Source: Streptomyces sp. CBMA156 (GTDB lineage Bacteria; Actinomycetota; Actinomycetes; Streptomycetales; Streptomycetaceae). Taken from it: a stretch of 50,534 nt of DNA. The stretch is from the NCBI RefSeq assembly GCF_014596515.1, contig NZ_MSJQ01000317.1, positions 1-50,534 of the forward strand. The letters run 5' to 3'. The number at the start of each line of letters is the position of its first letter. Position 1 is the first letter of the stretch. Under the pieces are notes generated by a model that saw nothing but the letters and a program-made list of their open reading frames with translations, ran no database searches and was not told the origin of the DNA. The translations under genes were made by a program, and so were the position numbers. Shown piece by piece: positions 33,635 through 42,274 of the stretch.

Positions 33635-34519
33635 ATGGGTACGGCGGGCGGCAACGGGTCGGGCAACGACGACGTGCGGACGGAACTGCCGGAGGACCTG
33701 GCGGAAGTCTCGGACTTCTTCCGTGCGATCGGAAAGCAGATCAAACTCCTGCGAGAGCAGAAGGGGTTGACGCAGAAGGAACTCGGCGAACGCATCGGCT
33801 ATGGCGAGCAGCTGGTCAGCGCGGTGGAGCGCGGGCTGCGGACCCCGCAGCCCGAACTCCTGGTCGCGGTGGACCGGGAGCTCAACGCGGGCGGACTGCT
33901 GGCTGTCGCGAGGGACGACGTGATGAAGGCGCGGAACAAGGCCCGTGTGCGCCACCCCGCCTGGTTCCGGGGCTATGTCGAACTGGAGCCCGTGGCGGTC
34001 GAGATCCATGAGCACAGCACTCTGCTCATCCCGGGATTGCTGCAAACCGAGGCGCACGCGCGAGCTTTGTACGGGATGAGGCAGCCGTTGTTGACCGAAG
34101 AGGTCATCGAGGAGCGGGTAACGTCCAGAATTGCTCGTCAGGAAATCCTGACGGGATGGCCTCGTGCGATCTTCAGCTGGGTCATCGACGAGAGTGTCCT
34201 TCTGCGGCCTCTGGGTGGTTGGGAAGTTCACCAGGAGCAACTGCGTCATCTCCTGAAGGTGGGGCGGATGCGAGGGATGGCCATTCAGGTCATGCCGTTG
34301 AGTAGGAGTGAGCACGCTGGGCTGGGAGGCCCGTTCACTCTGATCACCCCCAAGGGGCGGTCGCAGACCGGCTACATCGAGGCGCAGCAGAGCAGTCGGC
34401 TGATTACGGATCCGGAGGAAGTCCGTATCATGAACGCACGCTACGGCGCTCTCAGGGCCCAGGCCCGTACGCCGGAGGAGTCCCTGACCGTGATCGAGAA
34501 GATGCTGGGAGAACGATGA
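33635..34519 (+). CDS. XRE-family regulator with DUF5753 domain
   Basis: 294 aa from ATG 33635 (AGAAGGG 8 nt upstream; an in-frame start at 33590 is less likely). The helix-turn-helix is IKLLREQKGLTQKELGERIG with YGEQLVSAVERGLRTPQPEL as recognition and following helices. The DUF5753 (Scr1-type) part follows: YVELEPVAVEIHEHSTLLIP, GLLQTEAHARALYG, RQEIL…FSWVIDESVL and VMPLSRSEHAGLGGPFTLIT. WhiJ-like proteins of this kind act with a DUF397 partner to control differentiation genes. It ends in an ATGA overlap with the DUF397 gene. Lower GC at its 3' end than in the neighbours. Confidence 0.93.
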   Translation: MGTAGGNGSGNDDVRTELPEDLAEVSDFFRAIGKQIKLLREQKGLTQKELGERIGYGEQLVSAVERGLRTPQPELLVAVDRELNAGGLLAVARDDVMKARNKARVRHPAWFRGYVELEPVAVEIHEHSTLLIPGLLQTEAHARALYGMRQPLLTEEVIEERVTSRIARQEILTGWPRAIFSWVIDESVLLRPLGGWEVHQEQLRHLLKVGRMRGMAIQVMPLSRSEHAGLGGPFTLITPKGRSQTGYIEAQQSSRLITDPEEVRIMNARYGALRAQARTPEESLTVIEKMLGER

Positions 34520-34704
34520 ACACCAAGCTGGCGTGGATCAAGAGCAGCTACAGCAGCAACGAGGGCGGTCAGTGTGTCGAGGTCGCCGACACCCCCGGCA
34601 CCGTCCGCGTGCGTGACTCCAAGGACAAGTGCGGCCCGCAGCTGGCCTTCGAGCCCGCCGCCTGGGAGGCCTTCGTGAAGTTCGCCGCCACCACCGAGGT
34701 CTGA
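34516..34704 (+). CDS. DUF397 small protein
   Basis: 62 aa with the complete DUF397 pattern: AWIKSSYSSNEGGQCVEVAD, VRVRDSKDKCGPQLAFEPAA and the final WEAFVKF. DUF397 proteins are partners, in some cases antagonists, of the XRE/DUF5753 regulators encoded beside them, as described for WhiJ and the BldB-type systems. The ATGA overlap with the XRE gene gives tight co-translation. A hairpin follows (34722-34755). Confidence 0.95.
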   Translation: MNTKLAWIKSSYSSNEGGQCVEVADTPGTVRVRDSKDKCGPQLAFEPAAWEAFVKFAATTEV

Positions 34705-34721
34705 CCGGCCGGATCTCCCCT

Positions 34722-34755
34722 CAACGGCCCACCGCTCCGACAGCGGCGGGCCGTT
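34722..34755 (+). terminator. Hairpin after the DUF397 gene
   Basis: aacggcccaccgct pairs with agcggcgggccgtt (one A/C mismatch) around CCGAC. It lies between convergent genes. Confidence 0.7.
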
Positions 34756-34761
34756 GGCGCG

Positions 34762-35640
34762 TCAGCGCCACAGCCAGAGCAGCACCCCGCCCGCGATGGC
34801 CGTCCCCGCCATGACGACGAGTGCCCCGATCGCGCAGCCGAGGTCGCTCTTCCCGCCCCGGTGCTCGGCCGCGAGGTCCGGAGTGAAGTCGCTCGGATCC
34901 TCGGGGGTGTAGTGGATCACGAGGTCCTGCCCGTACGTGACGGCTTCGTCCGGCAGGCGCGCGGGGTAGTGGGCCGTGACGGCCACCCCCTCGTGGGTGG
35001 TGAAGGTGACGACGGGCGTCCGGCTGGTCGTGACGTCGCCGTCCGCGTCGGTCTCCACGGTCCTGAGGACGGCGACGACGCGACCGGGCACCGCCGCCAT
35101 GGCGGTCAGCCTGTCGAGACGGGCCTGCGCCTGCTGCCGGTCCCCCGGCAGGTAGAACGCGGCGAGGAACGTCCCCGGCGCGCCGCCCCCGACCAGCGCC
35201 CACGGCCAGGACCAGTCGACCGCCGCGAGGGCCACCAGGCCGCAGTACACCAGGACCGTCCAGAAGGCCGGCCAGCCGAGCCCGCGCCGGCCCGCCTGGA
35301 GGTCGTCCACGAACCGGAAGGCGTGCGGGCGCCGCCGCGGGTACCGCACCCCGACCTCCCGGCCCACCCAGGCCGCGGTGATCCGGTCGCCGCACTGGCC
35401 GTCGTTGGTGACGACGTGCTCCTCACCGCTGGACGGGTCCCGGAAGCGGACGACCACCGCTATCCCGTCCTTCTGCGAGCCCCCGTTCCTGGGCTCGCCC
35501 ACCCGCTCGATCCGCCCCGGCACCCGGACCGCCCGCTGCGCCTTGGTCAGGCCGGCCAGCGACAGGCCGTACCCGAGCACCGCCAAGGCGCCGGACACCC
35601 CGCAGCACAGGACCAGAACTCCGTGCCAACTCCAGCTCAT
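34762..35640 (-). CDS. Membrane protein with two DUF3592-like domains
   Basis: 292 aa. Helix pairs at about 5-30 and 125-165 and a final helix near 270-290 enclose two soluble parts that repeat the same pattern: GRIERVGEP…VVVRFRDPSSGEEHVVTND…VGVRYPRR and GRVVAVLRT…VVTFTTHEGVAVTAHYPARL…LVIHYTPEDP. This is the layout of DUF3592 proteins, of unknown function, whose beta-rich domains sit beside the membrane. ATG 35640. It is 27 nt downstream of another membrane protein gene with related RYPPDSPAKV elements, so the two form an operon. No regulation visible. Confidence 0.8.
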   Translation of the reverse strand: MSWSWHGVLVLCCGVSGALAVLGYGLSLAGLTKAQRAVRVPGRIERVGEPRNGGSQKDGIAVVVRFRDPSSGEEHVVTNDGQCGDRITAAWVGREVGVRYPRRRPHAFRFVDDLQAGRRGLGWPAFWTVLVYCGLVALAAVDWSWPWALVGGGAPGTFLAAFYLPGDRQQAQARLDRLTAMAAVPGRVVAVLRTVETDADGDVTTSRTPVVTFTTHEGVAVTAHYPARLPDEAVTYGQDLVIHYTPEDPSDFTPDLAAEHRGGKSDLGCAIGALVVMAGTAIAGGVLLWLWR

Positions 35641-35667
35641 GAGCCGCCCGTTCCTCGTTCGGTGGGG

Positions 35668-36759
35668 TCAGTGCGCCGCGGTGCGCCGAAGCACCCGGCC
35701 CTGGTCGTCCGCCTGCAGCACGGCGGAGCCCTCGGGGCCGGTCACGCTGACCACGATGGTGACGGCCCCGCCGAGCCGGGAGACGACGATGTTCCAGTTC
35801 TGCGCGCTCTGGCCGCCGAGGCCGCTCCTCGCCTCCTCGACCAGGGCCGGGAAGCGCTCGTAGGGCAGCGCCGACACCGGGAACGCCTGGGCCTTCGCGT
35901 CGTCCGAGGCGAAGGTCACCAGCAGCAGGCGGTCCTGCACGACGAGGTTGGTCGCCAGGTTCTGCTCACCGTGCCGGGTCACCGCGTCGATGTCCGAGCG
36001 CAGTTCGCCCTCGGTGAGGAACGACTGCCCGGGGCCGAGTTCGACGGTGCCGGACCCTCCCGTCACCACTCTGGTCGACGAGGTCGAGGAGACCGAGGGC
36101 GGCGCCGACGAGGACGGCGGCTCGGTGGCCTTGTCCTCGAACAGGTCCACGCGGAACAGGAAGACCACGGCCGCCGCGGCGAGCAGCAGCCCGACGAACC
36201 CGAGGAAGCCGACGGCACAGCCGTCGGGCGGTTCGCTCAGCTTGGTCGATTCGGGTGCCGAGTCGAGCCGCGCGCCGGCGGCCCGCTCCTCCCACTCGGG
36301 AATCGGCCGCTTCACGATCCGCACCTTCGCCGGGCTGTCCGGCGGGTAGCGGACGACCAGGATGCCGCCCGGCCGGTAGTCGGGGAGGTCGGTGACGTTG
36401 ATGTCCTGGGTGAACTCCACCCGGAACGCCGGCCCGTCGTCCGGCGCGACGGTGAGGTCGAACCGCACCGGCCGGTCGGTCATCTCGCTCTGGGGGACGT
36501 CCCGGCTCTCGATCATCGCGAGCGCCGTCCGCGGCGCGAGGGCCGCCTCCCGGGCCCTTCGCGGCATGCTCGCGAGGTACAGCAGCCCGCCGTAGGCGAA
36601 GGGAAGGGCCAGCCCGGCGATGAACAGCGGCGCGTTCTCGATGACGACGCCGACGACCATCGCGGCGAGCGATCCTCCGGTCACGCCGCCTGTCAGGAAG
36701 CCGCGGGCGAGGGCGACCGGCGTGTTGCGCGTGGGCGGCGAGCCGGTGGTGGTCGTCAT
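35668..36759 (-). CDS. Hypothetical membrane protein
   Basis: 363 aa. Helices at about 30-62 (MVVGVVIENAPLFIAGLALP) and 185-205 (FLGFVGLLLAAAAVVFLFRV). Between them lies a DUF3592-like beta domain (RFDLTVAPDDGPAFRVEFTQ, GGILVVRYPPDSPAKVRIV). After a Ser/Thr-rich linker (PPSSSAPPSVSSTSSTRV) comes an extracytoplasmic domain of about 130 residues with GQSFLTEGELRSDIDAVTRH and WNIVVSRLGGAVTIVVSVTG, of a type often seen in streptomycete membrane proteins of unknown role. The ATG at 36759 is the first start of the frame. It is co-directional with, and probably co-transcribed with, the DUF3592 gene. Confidence 0.75.
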   Translation of the reverse strand: MTTTTGSPPTRNTPVALARGFLTGGVTGGSLAAMVVGVVIENAPLFIAGLALPFAYGGLLYLASMPRRAREAALAPRTALAMIESRDVPQSEMTDRPVRFDLTVAPDDGPAFRVEFTQDINVTDLPDYRPGGILVVRYPPDSPAKVRIVKRPIPEWEERAAGARLDSAPESTKLSEPPDGCAVGFLGFVGLLLAAAAVVFLFRVDLFEDKATEPPSSSAPPSVSSTSSTRVVTGGSGTVELGPGQSFLTEGELRSDIDAVTRHGEQNLATNLVVQDRLLLVTFASDDAKAQAFPVSALPYERFPALVEEARSGLGGQSAQNWNIVVSRLGGAVTIVVSVTGPEGSAVLQADDQGRVLRRTAAH

Positions 36760-37049
36760 ACCGGTGATTGTGCCGGGTGGGGATGGCAGCCGACAGACCG
36801 ATTCCGCAACGAGATCGTCACCGTGCCCGCGCCGAGGTCATGCCCGTGGCGAGCGGCTCGTCCGGCGTCGCCGGGCGGACGAAACGGCGGCCGGCCCTCC
36901 CGCACGAGGAGTCGGACCGGCCGACTTCTCGCGCGGCAGCGATCCAGGGCCCAACTCCTCTGCACGTAGGTGCAATCGGCTCGGTGCTGGGGCCGGGGTG
37001 TGGCTAGGCTCTCCGGCAGTCCACCCCGACACTCCCAGGCAGGTGAACC

Positions 37050-37907
37050 ATGCCCTCAGTCATGCCGTCCAGCAGCGCGGAAGCGGCCCGGAAGGAAGTC
37101 GCCTCCCGGCTCCGGGAGTTGTGCCGCGACGCCGGAATCAACGGGCGCGAGCTGGCCCTCCGGGCCGGCTGGCACCCCTCCAAGTCGTCCAGGATCATCA
37201 ACGCGCTGACCTCCCCGTCCGACGAGGACATCCGCACCTGGTGCCGGCTCTGCGGCGCGGAGGAGCAGTCCGCCGACCTCATCGCCGCGACGCGGTCCGC
37301 CGAGTCGATGTACGTGGAGTGGCGGCGCCTCCAGCGCACCGGGCTCACGCGGTTGCAGAACTCGTACGTGCCGCTGTTCGAGCGCACCGAGGTATTCCGG
37401 GTCTACAGCTCCACGCTCGTCCCCGGATTCCTCCAGAGCCGCGCGTACGCGACGGCGCTGCTGTCCGCCATCACCCGCTTCCACGGCACGCCCGACGACG
37501 TCGCCGAGGCGGTCGACGCCCGGCTCGCGCGGTCGCGCATCGTCAGGGAGGGCAGGCAGCGGTTCGCGCTGCTGATGGAGGAGTCGGTGCTGCGCCACCG
37601 GGTCGGCGACGCCGGGACGATGCGCGGGCAGCTCGCGGACCTGCTGGCCGCGACCTCGCTGCCCGCCGTCTCACTGGGGGTCATCCCGGCCGGTGCGGAG
37701 CGGGAGGTGTGGCCGCTGGAGACGTTCAGCGTCTACGACGGCGGCCGGGTCGAGGTGGAGACCCTCACGGCGAGCCTGACCGTGACCAGGCCCCGCGAGA
37801 TCGCCCACTACCTGGACGCCTTCGAGAAGTTGTCCGCGACGGCCGTGTACGGCGACCGGGCCCGGGCACTGGTCGGCTCGGCGGTCGAGGCGCTGGGAGG
37901 AGGCTGA
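37050..37907 (+). CDS. XRE-family regulator with DUF5753 domain, without partner
   Basis: 285 aa. The helix-turn-helix is RLRELCRDAGINGRELALRA, GWHPSKSSRIINALTSPSDE. The DUF5753 part has YVPLFERTEVFRVYSSTLVP, GFLQSRAYATALLSAITRF, RQRFALLMEESVLRHRVGD, VSLGVIPAGAEREVWPLETF and VYDGGRVEVETL. It is the same class as the regulator at 33635 but diverged, and no DUF397 gene follows it. The ATG at 37050 has an AGGCAGGTGAACC stretch before it. The 290 bp upstream contain a TGCAC-GTAG-GTGCA dyad (36961-36974) and a TAGGCT -10 candidate (37005-37010), but no gene. Confidence 0.9.
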   Translation: MPSVMPSSSAEAARKEVASRLRELCRDAGINGRELALRAGWHPSKSSRIINALTSPSDEDIRTWCRLCGAEEQSADLIAATRSAESMYVEWRRLQRTGLTRLQNSYVPLFERTEVFRVYSSTLVPGFLQSRAYATALLSAITRFHGTPDDVAEAVDARLARSRIVREGRQRFALLMEESVLRHRVGDAGTMRGQLADLLAATSLPAVSLGVIPAGAEREVWPLETFSVYDGGRVEVETLTASLTVTRPREIAHYLDAFEKLSATAVYGDRARALVGSAVEALGGG

Positions 37908-38053
37908 TCCCCCGGCGGTCCACCTCGGCGGCGAGGCGGGTGTTCACCCGAAGGGGTGGATCCGGTGTGCGGCGGCCCCGGCCGCCGGGGTGCCCGTCGT
38001 CGACGTGCGGGAAGCGGTCCGGGGCGTACGGGTCCGTGAGGGCACGGATACTA

Positions 38054-38120
38054 CAACTCTACTGAAAGTGTCAGGAGTTGAATGGGGGAGCCACTCGTAC
38101 CAGTGAATCTGATGACTGGT
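38054..38120. promoter_or_regulatory. Two dyads in the leader of the CocE-like gene
   Basis: CAACTC(TA)CTGA…TCAGGAGTTG (38054-38080) can form a 10-bp stem with a 2-nt bulge, and ACCAGT-N10-ACTGGT (38099-38120) is a perfect 22-bp operator-like dyad. The area is more AT-rich than its surroundings. The remaining part of 37908-38185 shows nothing else. Confidence 0.5.
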
Positions 38121-38185
38121 CAGTTTGCTTTTGCCCGTGGTGATCAGGATGCGGTCAGTATCCCGTTACGGAAGGGCGGTTTCGC

Positions 38186-40000
38186 ATGACCACTGACAGT
38201 GGAGCGCCGATCGCGTCGATCACCGACGCGACGCTCACCGACATCGCCGCCAACGGCATCTGGGGCCCGGGCCCCGTCGTCAGCCAGGCCGTCATCGACG
38301 TGGCCAGGGCCCTGCTGGCGGCCCTGCGGGGCGAGCCGGGCGTCGAACTCCCGGAGGAGCTCGCGAAGCTGGTGGCCGACGTCCGGCAGGCCACCTCGGT
38401 CGACGTCACCGGGATCGCCGGCCCCGACGGCAAGCGCCTGTCGGCGCTCACCATCAAGCTGAACGACGGCAACCCGCACCCGGTCGTGATCGTGCCCGCC
38501 GGCTGGAACCCGTACGGGTGGCTGCCGTTCCTGTTCGCCTACCTCACCCTGGCGCGCCGCGGCTACCACGTGCTGGCCTACTCCCCGCGCGGCATCGGCA
38601 TCCCGGGGTGGCTGTCCACCTCCGAGGGGTTCGTCGACGTCGCCGGGGACAAGGACTGGGCCGACGGCTCCGCCGTGATCGACTACGCACAGGAGTTGTT
38701 CTCCCCGTCCAAGGTGGGCTTCCTCGGCCTGTCCTACGGCTCGGGGATCAGCCAGCTGGTCGCCGCGCACGACCCGCAGGACCGCGTCTCCGTCGTCGCC
38801 GCGGCGAGCACCTGGGGCAACCTCGCCACCAGCCTCTACGACAACGGCACCCGGCACCTGGAGGCCGTCCAACTGCTGATCGACTTCACCGGCGGCCCGA
38901 TGGAGGAGAAGTTCGACGAGGACACCCAGGGCATCCTCAAGGACTTCCTCGCCGGCCGGAACCTGGACGCCGTGGTCGCCTGGGGCACCGAGCGTTCCCC
39001 GCAGGAGTACGTGGACCTCACCAACGCCCGCGGCATCCCGACCTACATCTCGAACAGCTGGCACGAGACCCTGTTCCCGGTCGGCACGGTGGTCGACACG
39101 TTCAGGCAGCTGACCGTCCCGAAGCGGCTGAACCTGTGGCTCGGCGACCACGGCGCCCCCGAGGGCGCCGGGCTGACCGGCATCCTGACCAGCCTGCCGT
39201 TCCCCGGACTGCTGGTGCCGATGCGGGAGGCCTACGCCTGGCTGGACCACCACCTGCTCGGCGCCGACAACGGGGTGGCGGACTGGCCGGAGGTGAACAT
39301 CCAGTCCATGTTCACCTACAAGACCCTCCCCATCCCCGGCGGCAGCAACCTGATCACCGTCCCGGCGCGGCGTGAGGCGCACGCGAGCTGGGACGACGTC
39401 ACCACCGGCAGCGAGGCCTGGTACCTCACGGGCGCCGACGGTTCCGGTGACGGCGCGCTGTCCGACAAGCCGGCCGCCGGGTGGTCGCGGGACTTCACCG
39501 CGGGCACCGTCACCGAGGCCGTCGCCGTGGACGCCATCATGAAGACCGGACAGAAGGAGTGGTTCGGCAACCCCAAGGTCTACGACCTGGAGGCGTTCGA
39601 CCGCTCCCGGCTGCTGGTCTGGTCGACCGAGCCGCTCACCGGCTCCGAGGGCGTCGCCCGGCGGATCCGGGGCGCCGCCACCGTACGGCTCACGGTGCGC
39701 GACAGCATCAACGCCGCCACGCTGGTGGCGTACCTGTACGACGTCGCGCCGGACGGCACCGCGCGGATCATCACCCACGAGCCCTACACCGCCACCGGCC
39801 TGACCCCGAACGTCAACACCGCCGTCAGCTGGCAGCTCCAGGCCACCGCCTACGACCTGCCCGCCGGGCACCGGCTGGCGCTGGTCGTCAACAGCCGCGA
39901 CCCGCTGTACTCGCACGCGAACACGACCACCGTCATCAGCACCACCACCGTCAGCTCGCAGACCGGCAGTGAGGCTGTCGTGGAGCTGCCGCTCGGCTGA
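38186..40000 (+). CDS. CocE/NonD-type alpha/beta hydrolase with X-Pro peptidase C-domain
   Basis: 604 aa. The alpha/beta hydrolase half has HPVVIVPAGWNPYGWLPFLF, YHVLAYSPRGIGIPGWLST and the Ser nucleophile in VGFLGLSYGSGISQLVA (GxSxG). The His is probably in LWLGDHGAPEG. The last 170 residues (SRLLVWSTEPLTGSEGVARR, ATVRLTVRDSINAATLVAYL, HRLALVVNSRDPLY) match the jelly-roll C-domain of X-Pro dipeptidyl-peptidase and cocaine-esterase relatives. No signal peptide, so the substrate should be a cytosolic ester or peptide. ATG 38186 with GGAAGGGCGG upstream. It is monocistronic, with two dyads ahead and a perfect hairpin behind. Confidence 0.88.
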   Translation: MTTDSGAPIASITDATLTDIAANGIWGPGPVVSQAVIDVARALLAALRGEPGVELPEELAKLVADVRQATSVDVTGIAGPDGKRLSALTIKLNDGNPHPVVIVPAGWNPYGWLPFLFAYLTLARRGYHVLAYSPRGIGIPGWLSTSEGFVDVAGDKDWADGSAVIDYAQELFSPSKVGFLGLSYGSGISQLVAAHDPQDRVSVVAAASTWGNLATSLYDNGTRHLEAVQLLIDFTGGPMEEKFDEDTQGILKDFLAGRNLDAVVAWGTERSPQEYVDLTNARGIPTYISNSWHETLFPVGTVVDTFRQLTVPKRLNLWLGDHGAPEGAGLTGILTSLPFPGLLVPMREAYAWLDHHLLGADNGVADWPEVNIQSMFTYKTLPIPGGSNLITVPARREAHASWDDVTTGSEAWYLTGADGSGDGALSDKPAAGWSRDFTAGTVTEAVAVDAIMKTGQKEWFGNPKVYDLEAFDRSRLLVWSTEPLTGSEGVARRIRGAATVRLTVRDSINAATLVAYLYDVAPDGTARIITHEPYTATGLTPNVNTAVSWQLQATAYDLPAGHRLALVVNSRDPLYSHANTTTVISTTTVSSQTGSEAVVELPLG

Positions 40001-40013
40001 TCCCCGGGAGGCA

Positions 40014-40050
40014 GGACGGCCCGCCGCAGCGGCTCTGCGGCGGGCCGTCC
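40014..40050. terminator. Perfect 16-bp hairpin between convergent genes
   Basis: ggacggcccgccgcag and its exact complement flank CGGCT. It serves the CocE-like gene and the convergent MFS gene. Confidence 0.85.
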
Positions 40051-40059
40051 GCCGGCCGC

Positions 40060-41778
40060 TCAGGCCCCGGTCTGCCGGGGCCGCCCGCCGTCGCGCAGCA
40101 GGAATGCGATGGCGACGGACAGCACCGCGCCGACCACCGCGAGGCCCCACAGCACGGAGTGGAAGGCCGAGTCGTAGGCGTGCGCGAGGAAGTCCGTGAA
40201 GGCGTGCCGGTCGGTGGCGCCGGACAGTTCGGCGGCGCCCGCGAAGTCCCCGCCGGCCGCCCGGTCGGTGACCGCGGCGACATCGGTGACCTCGGCGGTC
40301 CGATCGGCCCCGCCGGCGGCGCCCGGGTGCGCGCCGATGCCGTCGGCGATCCGGCCGCCGAGCACGGTGGCCAGCGCGGAGCCGTACACCGCCACGGCGA
40401 CGGCCTCGCTGCCCAGGCGCAGGGTGTTGAGGAAGCCCGCCGCCATGCCCGCCTTGGCCGGGTCGGCCAGTGCCAGGGCCTGCCCGTCGACCAGGCCGGC
40501 CGACAGGCCCATCCCGGCGCCGGTGACCAGCATCGGGGCGGCGAGCAGCAGGACGGTGGCGGAGGGGGAGAGCAGGGTGAGGGCGAGATCGCCGGCCACC
40601 AGGCAGACCAGGCTGAGGCGGATCAGGGTGAGCGCGGGCACGCCGCGGGTGACCAGCCGGGCGGCGAGCATCGGGAGCGCCAGCACCGGCGCGGTGAGCA
40701 GCAGCATCAGCAGCCCGGCGGCGCCGGTGCCGCGGCCGGTGACGGCGGTCAGGTAGCTCGGCAGGTAGGTGAGCACGGTGACGAAGCCGAAGGAGGCGGC
40801 CACCGGCACCAGGCAGAGGCCGACGAAGCGGCGGTCGCGCAGCATGCCGAGGTCCAGCATCGGGTGGGCGGTGCGGCGCTCGACGACGGCGAAGACGGCC
40901 AGCACGAGCGCCGCGCCGAGGAACAGGCCGAGCACTCCCGCGCTGCCCCAACCCCACTGGGAGCCCTGGACGATGGCGGTGGTGAGCAGCACCATGGCGA
41001 GCACGAACAGCGCGCTGCCGGGGACGTCGATCCGCCCGCGGCCGGTCCTGGCCGTCCCCGCGGGCGGGGCGGGCAGCGCCGGCACGGTGCGGGAGATCGT
41101 GGGCAGCGCGGGCAGGACGAGCGCGACGGCGACGGCGTGCGCCGCGAACACCCAGCGCCAGCCGAGCCCCTGCACCAGCACACCGGACAGGGTCGGGCCG
41201 ACGGCGACGCCGACGCCGGCGACGGTGCCGAACAGCGCGAAGGCCCTGGCGCGGGCCGGCCCGTCGAAGACGGTGGAGAGGATCGCGGCACCGCAGGAGA
41301 AGATCGCGGCGCCGCCGATGCCGGTGAGGGCGCGGGCGGCGTCCAGCCAGAGCACGCCGGGGGCCACGGCGCCGGCCAGCGAGCCGAGGGCGTAGAGGGC
41401 GACGCCGGCCGCGAAGGCCCTGACCCGGCCGACGACGTCGGCGACGGAGCCCCAGACCAGGGTGAAGCAGGCGAAGGCCACGTTGAAGGCGTTGACCACC
41501 CACTGGAGCGGGGCCAGGCCGGCGTGGGTGCCGGCGCCGATCCGGGGGAGGGCGACCGCGGTGCCGGAGATGGACATCGGGACGACGAACACCGCGAGGA
41601 GGACGGCCACCAGCGTCAGGGTGCTCCCGTGCTGTGGCTGTGGCTGTGGCTGTGGCTGTGGTGCGGGGCGGGTCGCGGGTACGGCGGAGGGCAGGCTCTG
41701 CGTACGCAAGGGGCGTGACTCCAGGCTCGGACCGGCCGTCGGTCCCGACGGCCAGGTAAGGATTTGATCGAACCTCAC
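40060..41778 (-). CDS. DHA2-type MFS drug efflux transporter
   Basis: 572 aa from GTG 41778. About fourteen helices begin at LTLVAVLLAVFVVPMSISGT. Motif A is GSVADVVGRVRAF, motif C region GTVAGVGVAVGPTLSGVLVQ, and the partner RWVFAAHAVAVALVL is typical of EmrB/QacA-like proton-driven multidrug exporters. The N-terminal 50 residues are polar, with a PQPQPQPQPQ tract encoded by a (tgtggc)5 hexamer repeat. The start is uncertain: no Shine-Dalgarno precedes GTG 41778, an in-frame ATG lies at 41811, and a leaderless mRNA is possible. It is divergent from an ArsR-type regulator that probably represses it. Confidence 0.87.
   Translation of the reverse strand: MRFDQILTWPSGPTAGPSLESRPLRTQSLPSAVPATRPAPQPQPQPQPQHGSTLTLVAVLLAVFVVPMSISGTAVALPRIGAGTHAGLAPLQWVVNAFNVAFACFTLVWGSVADVVGRVRAFAAGVALYALGSLAGAVAPGVLWLDAARALTGIGGAAIFSCGAAILSTVFDGPARARAFALFGTVAGVGVAVGPTLSGVLVQGLGWRWVFAAHAVAVALVLPALPTISRTVPALPAPPAGTARTGRGRIDVPGSALFVLAMVLLTTAIVQGSQWGWGSAGVLGLFLGAALVLAVFAVVERRTAHPMLDLGMLRDRRFVGLCLVPVAASFGFVTVLTYLPSYLTAVTGRGTGAAGLLMLLLTAPVLALPMLAARLVTRGVPALTLIRLSLVCLVAGDLALTLLSPSATVLLLAAPMLVTGAGMGLSAGLVDGQALALADPAKAGMAAGFLNTLRLGSEAVAVAVYGSALATVLGGRIADGIGAHPGAAGGADRTAEVTDVAAVTDRAAGGDFAGAAELSGATDRHAFTDFLAHAYDSAFHSVLWGLAVVGAVLSVAIAFLLRDGGRPRQTGA
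41633..41662. repeat. Hexanucleotide repeat (tgtggc)5 inside the MFS gene
   Basis: Five near-perfect 6-bp units encode the PQPQ tract at the cytosolic N-terminus of the transporter. Unit changes would lengthen or shorten the tract without changing frame. Confidence 0.8.
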
Positions 41779-41793
41779 GGTGGCATGCGACCG

Positions 41794-41815
41794 AGGTACG
41801 ATGCAACCCATACCT
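41794..41815. promoter_or_regulatory. Dyad between the MFS and ArsR-type genes
   Basis: AGGTA-N12-TACCT overlaps a TACGAT -10 (41797-41802) for the regulator gene and lies 16 bp from the MFS start. It is a likely operator for the adjacent regulator. Confidence 0.45.
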
Positions 41816-41841
41816 GAGGACGCCTGAGGATGGAGGATCCG

Positions 41842-42153
41842 ATGCCCGACCCGGAAGGCCACCCCTCGACCGAGGAGATGGACCTGCGGACCGTGCTCAA
41901 CGCGCTCGCCGATCCGCTGCGCTACGGGGTGATCTCCGCCCTGCTGCGGGAGGCCGAGGGAACGGCGCGCACCTGCGCCTCCTTCGACCTCCCGGTCTCC
42001 AAGTCCACGCTCACCCACCACTTCCGGGTGATGCGGGAGGCCGGACTGATCCGCCAGGTCGACCGGGGCAACAGTCGCGCGGCCACGCTGCGCCGCGAGG
42101 AGCTCGACCGGCGCTTCCCTGGGCTGCTCGACCTGCTCCGCACGGACTCCTGA
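41842..42153 (+). CDS. ArsR-type winged-helix transcriptional regulator
   Basis: 103 aa. VLNALADPLRYGVISALLRE (first helices), CASFDLPVSKSTLTHHFRVM (recognition helix with THH) and GLIRQVDRGNSRAATLRREE (wing) make a compact ArsR/SmtB-like domain without the metal-binding Cys pair; one Cys (RTCASFDL) is left. It is the type found beside MFS pumps in streptomycetes, where it senses an organic ligand or oxidant. ATG 41842 is preferred over the in-frame ATG at 41830 because GGAGG lies 6 nt before it. It is divergent from the DHA2 transporter and likely represses both. A perfect 19-bp hairpin follows. Confidence 0.9.
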   Translation: MPDPEGHPSTEEMDLRTVLNALADPLRYGVISALLREAEGTARTCASFDLPVSKSTLTHHFRVMREAGLIRQVDRGNSRAATLRREELDRRFPGLLDLLRTDS

Positions 42154-42176
42154 GCGTCCGGAAACCCCGGTGGGCG

Positions 42177-42216
42177 CCCCAAGCGGAGGTCAAGGAACCT
42201 TGACCTCCGCTTGGGG
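42177..42216 (+). terminator. Perfect 19-bp inverted repeat
   Basis: The arms (42177-42195 and 42198-42216) are perfectly complementary with only AA between. The central aaggaacctt means the hairpin tip must open. It may be a terminator; a DNA-binding site for a dimeric regulator is the alternative. Confidence 0.7.
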
Positions 42217-42274
42217 GCCGCCCGCTCGGCGGCATGCCAGACTGTGCGCCCCGCAGGCCGAGGAGGAGGATCCG

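Noticed and set aside
41633..41662. Phase-variable repeat in the MFS gene
   Set aside because: The unit is 6 bp, so gain or loss keeps the reading frame; at most it changes the length of the PQ tract.
42177..42216. MerR/SoxR-type operator
   Set aside because: Contains tcaaggaaccttga-like symmetry, but it lies after a stop codon, has no promoter spacing of the MerR kind, and is long and perfect like the other terminators here.
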